Source of the DNA: Paracoccaceae bacterium
Lineage (GTDB): Bacteria > Pseudomonadota > Alphaproteobacteria > Rhodobacterales > Rhodobacteraceae
DNA: 6,729 bases
NCBI GenBank assembly: GCA_026984895.1
Contig: JALSRF010000364.1
Location: 1 to 6,729 of the forward strand
Direction of reading: 5' to 3'
Both the position numbers and the translations under genes were made by a program. The notes under the pieces are model-generated. The model was not told where the DNA came from and searched no databases. It saw only the letters and a list, made by a program, of their open reading frames with translations. This document shows positions 1-5,090 of this stretch, piece after piece; the stretch's first letter is position 1; each line of letters starts with the position of its first letter.

Positions 1-9
1 GGGGCGTTC

Positions 10-834
10 TCAGCCCCTGTTGCGGCGGGCCGTGCCCACGGCAACCCCCAGCGCGGTCGCCAGCGAGAGCGTCGCCGACAGGGTCCGAAAGGCGCCCACA
101 TCGATTTCGGAGACGCTCAGCGTCACTGCGCTGCAACTGCGCAGCGGGCTGTTCAGTGCGTCGGTGATGGCGATCACCTGCGCGCCCCTTTCGTTGCTGT
201 AATTGGCAAGTTCCAGCGTTTCGGGCGAATAGGGGGCAAAGGAAATGGCCAGCAGAACGTCGCCCCGGCGGACCGTATGGCGGTGGTCGATATTGCCGAC
301 CCGATCGTGCAGCAGGGCAGGAATGTCCATTTTTTCAAAAATATACACCAGATAAGCGGCCACGGGAAAAGCCCGGCTCAACCCCATGACATGGACCAGC
401 GGCGCGCGGGCCAGAGTCGCCACCGCCGCCTTGAGCGCATCCGCGTCCAGGCTGGTGGCGAGGTTTTCCAGCGATCCGCGCCCGGCCTCGATGAATTCGG
501 CCACAAGCGCCGCCGGCGTATCGCCGCCGCTCTTGCGCATGTTTTCAAGGCGGGTGGCGTAGTCGGGCCAGCGCCGGGCCTGTTCTTCACGAAACAGGCG
601 CTGCATCTGCGAATAGCCGCTGAACCCCATGAACTGGCAAAACCGCATGAAGGCCGAGGGCTGCACGCCCGCTGCGGCCGACATCTCGGCCACGGTCGAA
701 ATCGCGATCCGGTCGCTGTGCCGTGCCACATGGTCTGCGCACTGGCGCAGGCGCCGGGGCAGGGTGTCGGAGATTTCCGCCAGCCGATCCTGAAATTCCG
801 CGACGGTTGCCGGCGGGGTGGTTGTGCTGACCAT
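10..834 (-). CDS. RpiR/MurR-family transcriptional regulator (HTH + SIS)
   Basis: A 274-residue cytoplasmic DNA-binding regulator. The N-terminal RpiR-type helix-turn-helix lies at about residues 12-85, with the core around TVAEMSAAAGVQPSAFMRF at 47-65. A SIS (phosphosugar-binding) domain spans about 130-265 and shows VHVMGLSRAFPVAAYL (147-162), SFAPYSPETLELA (198-210) and VIAITDALNSPL (220-231). The length is normal for the family. The frame stays open 62 codons upstream, but I chose the ATG at 834 because AAAGGA sits 5 nt before it and the upstream residues are low-complexity and resemble no RpiR N-terminus. Members of this family usually control sugar, sugar-phosphate or inositol catabolism; the ligand cannot be told from sequence. 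It lies 246 nt downstream of merA on the same strand but has its own putative promoter, so it is probably not part of the mer operon. Family assignment is firm; the target genes are unknown. Confidence 0.9.
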   Translation of the reverse strand: MVSTTTPPATVAEFQDRLAEISDTLPRRLRQCADHVARHSDRIAISTVAEMSAAAGVQPSAFMRFCQFMGFSGYSQMQRLFREEQARRWPDYATRLENMRKSGGDTPAALVAEFIEAGRGSLENLATSLDADALKAAVATLARAPLVHVMGLSRAFPVAAYLVYIFEKMDIPALLHDRVGNIDHRHTVRRGDVLLAISFAPYSPETLELANYSNERGAQVIAITDALNSPLRSCSAVTLSVSEIDVGAFRTLSATLSLATALGVAVGTARRNRG

Positions 835-860
835 GGTCGTCCTTTCGCGCCTGGCGGCCC

Positions 861-918
861 CTGCGCGCAGAGCGCCGCGCGCAGGAGTGGCGTTTCCGGG
901 CAGGCAGGTTCGACCTGC
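861..918 (-). other. Two perfect inverted repeats in the leader of the RpiR-family gene
   Basis: CTGCGCGC (861-868) and GCGCGCAG (877-884) can form an 8-bp stem with an 8-nt loop. GCAGGT-TCG-ACCTGC (904-918) can form a 6-bp stem with a 3-nt loop. Both fall between the putative transcription start and the start codon. Neither is followed by a T run, so they are not intrinsic terminators. They could be mRNA leader structures or protein-binding sites, or chance products of high GC. Confidence 0.35.
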
Positions 919-957
919 GCGCCGGAATCGCGCCTCTCCCGGGGCCGGTTTCGGTCC

Positions 958-973
958 TGGAACGAATATTCCA
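958..973. promoter_or_regulatory. TGGAA-N6-TTCCA dyad, candidate RpiR-family operator
   Basis: A perfect 5-6-5 inverted repeat, TGGAACGAATATTCCA, lies upstream of the RpiR-family gene and covers its putative -10 box. From memory, the rhizobial inositol regulator IolR, an RpiR-family protein, binds GGAA-N6-TTCC, so this site fits autorepression by the downstream gene product. The dyad is directly visible; the regulator pairing is inference. Confidence 0.5.
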
Positions 974-991
974 TTTTCGGCCGATTGAAAA
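963..991 (-). promoter_or_regulatory. Putative promoter of the RpiR-family gene
   Basis: Read on the minus strand, TTTTCA (986-991) and TATTCG (963-968) are separated by 17 nt, giving a weak sigma-70-like -35/-10 pair. Transcription would start near 956, leaving a leader of about 120 nt before the ATG at 834. The boxes match the consensus only partly, so this is a prediction from spacing and local AT content in a GC-rich gap. Confidence 0.35.
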
Positions 992-1029
992 CCGGCGCCG
1001 GGCCGACCGCCGTTCGACAACGGCGCCGC

Positions 1030-1068
1030 GCTGCCCCGGTGCGCTGCCCCGGTGCGGTGCCCGGCGCC
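1030..1068. repeat. 13-bp tandem GC repeat after merA
   Basis: GCTGCCCCGGTGC occurs twice head to tail (1030-1042 and 1043-1055) and is followed by a degenerate third copy, GGTGCCCGGCGCC (1056-1068). It lies just beyond the merA stop codon. The core GCCCCGGTGC resembles the core of the repeats at 4971-5085. No T run follows, so it is not a convincing intrinsic terminator. The rest of the 835-1080 gap holds only the putative RpiR control elements. Confidence 0.6.
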
Positions 1069-1080
1069 CCGCGCCCCGCG

Positions 1081-2505
1081 CTAGCCGGCGCAGCAGCTGA
1101 GCGTTTCCACGTCCTGGTCAAAGGTCTGTGCCGCCAGCTTCAGCCCCTCGACGGTGGTCAGATAGGGGAAAATCGTGTCGCCCAGTTCCTGCGTCGTCAT
1201 CGAGAACCTGAGCGCCAGTGCCAGGGTCTGGATGCTGTCGGCCCCTTCGGGCGCGACGATCTGGCCGCCCAGCAGCCTGCCGGTGGCCTCGTCGGCGACC
1301 AGCTTGATCAGCCCGCGGGTATCGCGCGCCGCCAGCGCCCGCGGAACGTTGTCCAGCGTCAGCACCGATGTCTTCGGCGTGAAGCCGGCGTGACTCGCCT
1401 GGGCTTCGCTCAGCCCGACGCCGGCCACCTGCGGGTCGCTGAAGACCACCCAGGGCATGGTTGCGTTGTCATAGCGTTCCTTGCCGCCCAGAACGGCGTT
1501 GCGCGCGGCCAGCTTGGCGCCGTAGGCGGCCATGTAGACGAAACGGTCGCGGTCGGTCACATCGCCGGCGGCATAGATGCCCGGCGCGCTGGTCTGCATG
1601 TCGTCGCCGATCCTGATCGCCCCCTGGGCGTCGGTTTCCACCCCGGCCTCGGCCAGTCCCAGCCCGTCGGTATTTGCGCGCCGTCCGGCGGTGACCACCA
1701 GCTTTTCGGCCGTGACCGAGACCTTGCGCCCCTTCTGCGAGAGGCTGAGCGTGACCGTGTCCCCATCGCCTTCGACCGCCGCGTAGCGCGCCCCTTCCAG
1801 CACGGTGATGCCTTCGTCGCGCAGCGCCTGCCCCAGCGCCTGCGAAACCTCCGGTTCGGCCCCCGATAGCACGCGCGAACGCGTGACCAGCGTGACGGCG
1901 ACCCCGAAACGCGCCATCATCTGCGCCAGTTCCGTTCCGATATAGCCGCCGCCGATGAAGATCAGGCTCTGCGGCAGTGCCTCAAGCGCCAGCAGCGCGG
2001 TGGAATCGAGCACGGGCACGGTCTCGATCCCGTCGATGGCGGGCCGGCTCGCCCGGCTGCCGGTCGCGATGATCACCCGGGCGGCGCGGATCGTGCGTCC
2101 GCCCACCTCGACCCCGCCCTCGACCAGCCGGGCGGGGCCGTCCTCGATGTAGTCGAGCCCGTCGTAGGTGGGCAGAAGGTCGGCGTATTTCTTCTGGCGC
2201 AGCGTCTCGACCAGGTCGTCCTTGCCGCGCGAGAGCCGGCCCCAGTCCAGCGCATGGGTGCAGGGTCCGATCCCCGGGATGCGCGCCGCCCGGAGACCGC
2301 CATGCACGGCCTCGGCGGCACGGATCATCGCCTTGGAGGGCACGCAGCCGACGTTCACACAGGTGCCGCCGATGGTGCCGTGGCCCAGCAGGGCCACCTT
2401 GCGCCCCCCGCCCACGGCGGTGATCGCCGCCGAAAACCCGGCCGAGCCGGCGCCGATGACCGCCAGATCGTAATCGCCGCTGCGACCGCCGCAACAATCC
2501 TTCAT
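1081..2505 (-). CDS. merA: Mercuric reductase MerA, short form without NmerA domain
   Basis: A 474-residue cytoplasmic flavoprotein that reduces Hg(II) to Hg(0) with NADPH. Visible motifs are the FAD-binding GAGSAG (18-23), the redox-active GGTCVNVGCVPSK with C49 and C54, the NADPH-site GGGYIGTELA (185-194), the second FAD motif YAAGDV (311-316), and the C-terminal LSCCAG with the metal-handling pair C471/C472. Y448 in FPYLTTVEG sits 23 residues before C471, as does the conserved mercury-ligand tyrosine in Bacillus MerA; Y107 is the likely partner. These motifs separate it from other pyridine nucleotide disulfide reductases. Tn501-type MerA has an N-terminal heavy-metal domain (NmerA); here only a short MKDCCGG stub precedes the core. 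The ATG overlaps the merF stop codon by 4 nt (ATGA), so translation is probably coupled, and AAAGGGG lies about 6 nt upstream. It is the last gene of the operon. Confidence 0.97.
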   Translation of the reverse strand: MKDCCGGRSGDYDLAVIGAGSAGFSAAITAVGGGRKVALLGHGTIGGTCVNVGCVPSKAMIRAAEAVHGGLRAARIPGIGPCTHALDWGRLSRGKDDLVETLRQKKYADLLPTYDGLDYIEDGPARLVEGGVEVGGRTIRAARVIIATGSRASRPAIDGIETVPVLDSTALLALEALPQSLIFIGGGYIGTELAQMMARFGVAVTLVTRSRVLSGAEPEVSQALGQALRDEGITVLEGARYAAVEGDGDTVTLSLSQKGRKVSVTAEKLVVTAGRRANTDGLGLAEAGVETDAQGAIRIGDDMQTSAPGIYAAGDVTDRDRFVYMAAYGAKLAARNAVLGGKERYDNATMPWVVFSDPQVAGVGLSEAQASHAGFTPKTSVLTLDNVPRALAARDTRGLIKLVADEATGRLLGGQIVAPEGADSIQTLALALRFSMTTQELGDTIFPYLTTVEGLKLAAQTFDQDVETLSCCAG

Positions 2506-2753
2506 GTCAGCCCCTTTCGCTGCGTCGCGTCGCGTTGCGCGCGTTTCCTGCGCCACAGCGCATAAACCGTCAGCACGATGAAAAAACCCAGTGCCGGGAA
2601 CAGCACCACGTCGAGGTATCCGACCATTGCGGACAGCCCGACGATGCCCAACAGCACCACCAGAACCGGGGTGAAGCAGCACAGCGCCGCAAACACCGTG
2701 CCGAAAATGCCCAGCGTCAACAGCCTGTCGCCGGATTTGTCGCGTTCATTCAT
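2502..2753 (-). CDS. merF: Mercury transporter MerF, lacking the second Cys pair
   Basis: An 83-residue inner-membrane protein with two hydrophobic segments (about 11-33 and 36-66). The first segment carries the vicinal pair in ALCCFTPVLVVLLG (C25/C26), and LSAMVGYLDVVLFPALG (40-56) matches the MerF core. It would accept Hg(II) from MerP and pass it into the cytoplasm to MerA. Length is normal (about 81 residues in pMER327). Known MerF has a second vicinal pair in its C-terminal tail; here the tail after WRRKRAQR contains no cysteine. AAAGG lies 6 nt before the ATG. The gene begins 71 nt after merP, a gap in which I see nothing else, and its TGA overlaps the merA ATG. Identity is secure; efficiency without the second pair is unknown. 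Confidence 0.93.
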   Translation of the reverse strand: MNERDKSGDRLLTLGIFGTVFAALCCFTPVLVVLLGIVGLSAMVGYLDVVLFPALGFFIVLTVYALWRRKRAQRDATQRKGLT

Positions 2754-2824
2754 GGTCTGCCTTTCCGATCGTTCATCTTTCTCGCCATCCTTGCCGGTGT
2801 GTTCCTGCCCGGCGCGCGTGCCGC

Positions 2825-3142
2825 TCAACTGTCGCCCCCGGCGGCGGGTTCCAGCAGGGTTGCGGGGTATCCAAACTCCATCGTGGCCGAAACCAGGTCG
2901 TCGGTGGTGGCGAGCGCATCGTCGTAACGGACCACGAAATGGGCAAGTTGCGCCTGCGGGTCGTAGAAGCCGTCGATGATCTCGGCGCTGGCGACAGCGC
3001 TGATCGCCTGTGCCGCGATATACGGGCAGGACGCGCAATAAAGGCCGGTCACTTCCAGGGTTGCGGTTTTCTCGGCGGCAACGGCCTGTGCTGCACTCAG
3101 CAGCGCGATGCTGGCCGCCAGGCGGAGGGTTCGGGTTTTCAT
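2825..3142 (-). CDS. merP: Periplasmic mercury-binding protein MerP
   Basis: A 105-residue small HMA-fold protein that binds Hg(II) in the periplasm and hands it to MerT or MerF. A Sec signal peptide is visible (MKTRTLRLAASIALLSAAQAVAA, cut likely after A23). The metal site is GLYCASC with C36 and C39, in place of the usual GMTCxxC; the following CPYIAAQAIS helix and the terminal EFGYPATL match the MerP fold. The C-terminal tail LEPAAGGDS runs slightly past the usual end. The ATG at 3142 is preceded by AAAGGGA at about 5 nt and lies 19 nt after merT, so co-transcription is very likely. Confidence 0.95.
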   Translation of the reverse strand: MKTRTLRLAASIALLSAAQAVAAEKTATLEVTGLYCASCPYIAAQAISAVASAEIIDGFYDPQAQLAHFVVRYDDALATTDDLVSATMEFGYPATLLEPAAGGDS

Positions 3143-3161
3143 GGGGGTCCCTTTCACGTCT

Positions 3162-3662
3162 TCAGAACGGGTTGAGCAGGCGCGGGGCGAGGGACTGGAA
3201 CACAAGCGCTGCGACAACGATGCACAGCGAAACCCACATGACCGCGCGCACCAGGGTCCGGTTGAGCGGGCGCGCGCAGCTGCCATCGGCGCAACTGTCG
3301 GCGCTGAGCGGCCGGTAGGCCTTGAAAAACCCGTAAGCCAGCGCCAGTGTCGCAAAGCCGAGGAAATACCAGTGATACTGGTAAAGCGCGCTGAGCCTGC
3401 CGATGAAAACGCCCGTCACCCCGAGGCTGACCAACGTCAGCGGCAGGATGCAGCACGAGGTCATCGCCAGAGCGCCCAGAATCATCATCATTACCGAGGC
3501 CATGGCGCCGCGCTCGCCTTGTGCTGCGGCGCGGCCGGTTCCGTCGCCTGTGCCCACGCCTGTGCCCGCGCCCGCGCCTGCGGCGGTGCGTGCGGTGGTG
3601 CGTGTGGCGGTGCCAGCGGCGGTGCGGCCATCGGGAGGGCCGCCGGATGCCAGAGCGTTCAT
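3162..3662 (-). CDS. merT: Mercury transporter MerT with repetitive N-terminal extension
   Basis: An inner-membrane Hg(II) transporter and the first gene of the operon. The MerT core (about residues 54-166) has three hydrophobic segments, with the Hg-binding pair C70/C71 in TSCCILPLTLVSLGVTG and a loop pair in ADSCADGSCARP (C124/C129); YRPLSADSC resembles Tn501 MerT YRPAQAC. The core is about 113 residues, close to the usual 116. Before it lies a 53-residue G/A/T/R-rich extension with a four-residue period (17-44) and no expected role in transport. I chose the ATG at 3662, which has AAGGGA 10 nt upstream and lies about 27 nt from the predicted transcript start. An ATG at 3503 would give a normal-length MerT but has only a weak, distant AAGG. 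A TTG at 3683 would sit almost on the transcription start. The function is sure; the start is not. Confidence 0.93.
   Translation of the reverse strand: MNALASGGPPDGRTAAGTATRTTARTAAGAGAGTGVGTGDGTGRAAAQGERGAMASVMMMILGALAMTSCCILPLTLVSLGVTGVFIGRLSALYQYHWYFLGFATLALAYGFFKAYRPLSADSCADGSCARPLNRTLVRAVMWVSLCIVVAALVFQSLAPRLLNPF
3531..3614. repeat. 12-bp period repeat at the 5' end of merT
   Basis: Seven degenerate 12-bp units encode residues 17-44 of the MerT reading as GTAT, RTTA, RTAA, GAGA, GTGV, GTGD, GTGR on the minus strand. Two neighbouring plus-strand units, CGCCTGTGCCCA (3545-3556) and CGCCTGTGCCCG (3557-3568), differ by one base. The 12-bp period keeps frame, so copy-number changes would not disrupt merT. 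Confidence 0.7.
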
Positions 3663-3690
3663 GGTCGAATCGTCCCTTGCCAATGGTGTG

Positions 3691-3719
3691 TTGCCTGTTT
3701 ACACTCTGTAGTCGATACA
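3691..3719 (+). promoter_or_regulatory. Putative merR promoter
   Basis: TTGCCT (3691-3696) and GATACA (3714-3719) are spaced by 17 nt on the plus strand, reading toward merR and overlapping the divergent mer promoter and operator. The predicted start near 3726 leaves a leader of about 20 nt. The -10 match is poor, so the exact boxes are uncertain; the overlap fits MerR autorepression. Confidence 0.4.
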
Positions 3720-3726
3720 GGCTCAA
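3696..3726 (-). promoter_or_regulatory. merTPFA promoter, MerR-type with 19-bp spacer
   Basis: On the minus strand, TTGAGC (3721-3726) and TAAACA (3696-3701) are separated by 19 nt, and the spacer contains the CTGTA-N5-TACAG dyad. Overlong 19-20-bp spacers with the operator inside are the hallmark of promoters activated by MerR-family proteins through DNA distortion. Transcription would begin near 3689, about 27 nt before the merT ATG. The -10 match is weak, as expected of an activator-dependent promoter. Confidence 0.75.
3706..3720. promoter_or_regulatory. MerR operator dyad CTGTA-N5-TACAG
   Basis: A perfect 5-5-5 inverted repeat, CTGTAGTCGATACAG on the plus strand, lies between the -35 and -10 boxes of the merT promoter and overlaps the predicted merR -10. 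MerR bound here would both hold the mer promoter and repress its own gene. The sequence differs from the Tn501 operator but is of the kind bound by many MerR-family metal sensors. Confidence 0.8.
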
Positions 3727-3745
3727 GGGGGGATTTGCAGCAGTC

Positions 3746-4195
3746 ATGTCGGGCGATGGGAACGCGGTGAACGGCCGCCGGCCCGGGGCGCTGCGTCGGG
3801 TCGATCTGGCGCGTACGACCGGCTGCAACCTGGAAACCATCCGCTACTACGAAAAGGTCGGGATCATGCCCGATCCGCCGCGCAGCCCCAAGGGGTATCG
3901 GTGCTACGATCAGCGCCATGTGGACCGGCTGAATTTCGTGATGCGGGCGCGGGCCCTGGGCTTCTCCCTGGAAGAGGTGCGCTCGATGCTGACCATGGTG
4001 GATGGCGGCGCGCAGACCTGCGCCGAGGTCGAGGCGCTTGCCTCCGGTCACCTCGACGCGGTGCGCAGGCGCATCGCCGATCTGCGGCGAATCGAGGCCG
4101 TTCTGGCGGACATGGTTGCCAACTGCACCGGCCGCGATGTTCCCGAATGCGCCGTGATCGATGCGCTTGCGGCCTCGGCGCCTGGCGGTTGTTGA
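3746..4195 (+). CDS. merR: MerR-family Hg(II)-responsive regulator
   Basis: A 149-residue dimeric regulator that senses Hg(II) and switches on the divergent mer promoter. A winged helix-turn-helix covers about 17-85 (CNLETIRYYEKVGIMPDPPR, then YRCYDQRHVDRLNFV and ARALGFSLEEV). A dimerisation helix runs from about 93 to 124. C92 (QTCAEV), C127 (ANCTG) and C135 (PECAV) match Tn501 MerR C82, C117 and C126. The C127-C135 loop has seven intervening residues against eight in Tn501; that is the CueR loop length, but C92, where CueR has serine, points to a divalent metal. Extra cysteines are C27, C53 and the last residue, C149. The ATG at 3746 has AAGGGGGG 13 nt upstream; GTG at 3767 (142 residues, GGGA 5 nt upstream) is an alternative start. 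Divergence from merTPFA makes Hg(II) the most likely ligand. Confidence 0.92.
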   Translation: MSGDGNAVNGRRPGALRRVDLARTTGCNLETIRYYEKVGIMPDPPRSPKGYRCYDQRHVDRLNFVMRARALGFSLEEVRSMLTMVDGGAQTCAEVEALASGHLDAVRRRIADLRRIEAVLADMVANCTGRDVPECAVIDALAASAPGGC

Positions 4196-4323
4196 GCAAC
4201 CCGGGGCCGAAACGAAGCAGAAGAACCGGATGTCGTATCGGCAAGCGGGCCGGAGCGATGATCACGGCCGCCCGTTGGTCGCCGAAAAGGCGCCCGGGTC
4301 GTGGCTTGGTGTGCCCTGCCAGC

Positions 4324-4376
4324 ATGCCGGATGCCCGATGCCCGATGCCCGATGCCGGATGTCAGCATGCCGGCAT
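4324..4376. repeat. 7-bp tandem repeat ATGCCSG with adjoining palindrome
   Basis: Five head-to-tail 7-bp units, ATGCCGG, ATGCCCG (three times) and ATGCCGG, occupy 4324-4358, followed at 4367-4376 by the palindrome ATGCCGGCAT, which has the same core. They lie in the 274-nt gap between merR and the MarR-family gene (4196-4469). Apart from this array I see no gene, clear promoter or T-run terminator in that gap. Confidence 0.75.
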
Positions 4377-4469
4377 CCCCGCCAGCGGGCGCCGGTTGCG
4401 CGCGGGCGGCCCCGGCATGCGACGACGCTGCGCTTTACCTTGGTGGCGAATTGCTTCAGCCTGTTGCCC

Positions 4470-4907
4470 ATGAGCAGCCCGTCCGATCCCGCTTCCGCCC
4501 CTCCCTACCGGCTGGACGACCAGGTGGGGTTCGTCTTGCGCCGCGCCTCGCAGCGCCACCTGTCCATCTTCAGCCGCCGCATCCCCGAGATGACGCCGAT
4601 GCAATTCGCGACCCTGGCCAGGCTGAACGAGGCCGGCGCACTGTCGCAAAACGCGCTGGGCCGGCTGACGGCGATGGACGCGGCGACGATCAAGGGGGTG
4701 GTGGACCGGCTGGGCAAGCGCGGGCTGGTCAGGACCGAAAACGACAAGACCGACCGGCGGCGCACCATCGTTTCCCTCACCGAGGAGGCGCGCGCCCTGT
4801 TCGCCCGGCTGGAAGAGACCGCCCATATGGTGACGGCCGAGACGCTGGCGCCGCTTTCCGAAAGCGAACAGGCGCTGTTTTTGCACCTGCTGCGCAAGCT
4901 GACCTGA
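4470..4907 (+). CDS. MarR-family transcriptional regulator
   Basis: A 145-residue winged-helix DNA-binding protein, normal in length for the family. An N-terminal dimerisation helix (about 13-33) is followed by the recognition region LSQNALGRLTAMDAATIKGVVDRLGKRGLV at 59-88 and the wing ENDKTDRRRTIVSLT (90-104), with the conserved D-x-R-R pattern. It contains no cysteine, so OhrR-type peroxide sensing by a thiol is ruled out. MarR proteins of this kind often respond to aromatic acids, and the facing liv-type importer genes could be a target, but nothing shows this. The ATG at 4470 was chosen because MarR homology begins soon after it; there is no clear Shine-Dalgarno sequence, and in-frame GTG at 4443 or TTG at 4464 are possible starts. 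Confidence 0.88.
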   Translation: MSSPSDPASAPPYRLDDQVGFVLRRASQRHLSIFSRRIPEMTPMQFATLARLNEAGALSQNALGRLTAMDAATIKGVVDRLGKRGLVRTENDKTDRRRTIVSLTEEARALFARLEETAHMVTAETLAPLSESEQALFLHLLRKLT

Positions 4908-4970
4908 GCCCGGGCGCAGCACTGCTCCGGGAACCGTCTGCCGGCCTTTCGCGCCGCCCTTTCGGGGCGC

Positions 4971-5085
4971 GGCCCCCGGTGCACGGCCCCCGGTGCACGG
5001 CCCCGCGGAGCACCGCCCCTTCGAGCACGGCCCCCGGAGCACGGCGCCTTGGGAGAGCGGCCCCCGGAGCACGGCGCTTCGCGCC
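4971..5085. repeat. 14-16-bp imperfect tandem repeats between the MarR gene and livF
   Basis: About seven to eight units of the type GGCCCCCGGAGCAC fill the gap between two convergent genes. The first two (4971-4984, 4985-4998) are identical GGCCCCCGGTGCAC copies. Units at 5029-5042 and 5059-5072 are identical GGCCCCCGGAGCAC copies, with 15-16-nt diverged units between them (4999-5013, 5014-5028, 5043-5058). The array ends in a GGCGC-TTC-GCGCC hairpin sequence. Every frame reads as low-complexity A/P/G/R residues, so this is not coding. Confidence 0.8.
5073..5085. terminator. Possible liv operon terminator hairpin
   Basis: GGCGC-TTC-GCGCC forms a perfect 5-bp stem with a 3-nt loop, 5 nt beyond the livF stop codon. 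No T run follows on the minus strand, so if it works as a terminator it would need Rho or act in mRNA 3'-end stability. A second GC-rich inverted repeat, GCGCC-N10-GGCGC (4951-4970), lies nearer the MarR-family gene. Confidence 0.3.
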
Positions 5086-5090
5086 GCCGG

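Noticed and set aside
835..1020. N-terminal extension of the RpiR-family protein from the longer open frame
   Set aside because: There is no start-site support, the composition is unlike the family, and the stretch overlaps the predicted promoter and operator; the ATG at 834 has a good Shine-Dalgarno sequence.
277..1869. A 530-codon open frame on the plus strand opposite merA and the RpiR-family gene
   Set aside because: It is antisense to two well-supported genes, crosses their intergenic gap, has a low-complexity R/G/H/Q-rich translation and matches no family I recognise. Long antisense frames are expected in GC-rich DNA.
2754..2824. A possible extra small gene between merP and merF
   Set aside because: The 71-nt gap has no start with a ribosome-binding site and no peptide resembling a Mer protein; it reads as a plain intergenic spacer.
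3527..3628. Transposon end or att site inside the merT 5' repeat
   Set aside because: The repeat is explained by a 12-bp period in frame with merT; no inverted terminal repeat or target duplication is seen.
4187..4201. Intrinsic terminator after merR (GGTTG-TTGAG-CAACC)
   Set aside because: The stem is only 5 bp, overlaps the stop codon and is not followed by a T run.
4971..5085. CRISPR array
   Set aside because: Units are 14-16 bp, directly adjacent and imperfect, with no unique spacers and no cas genes nearby.
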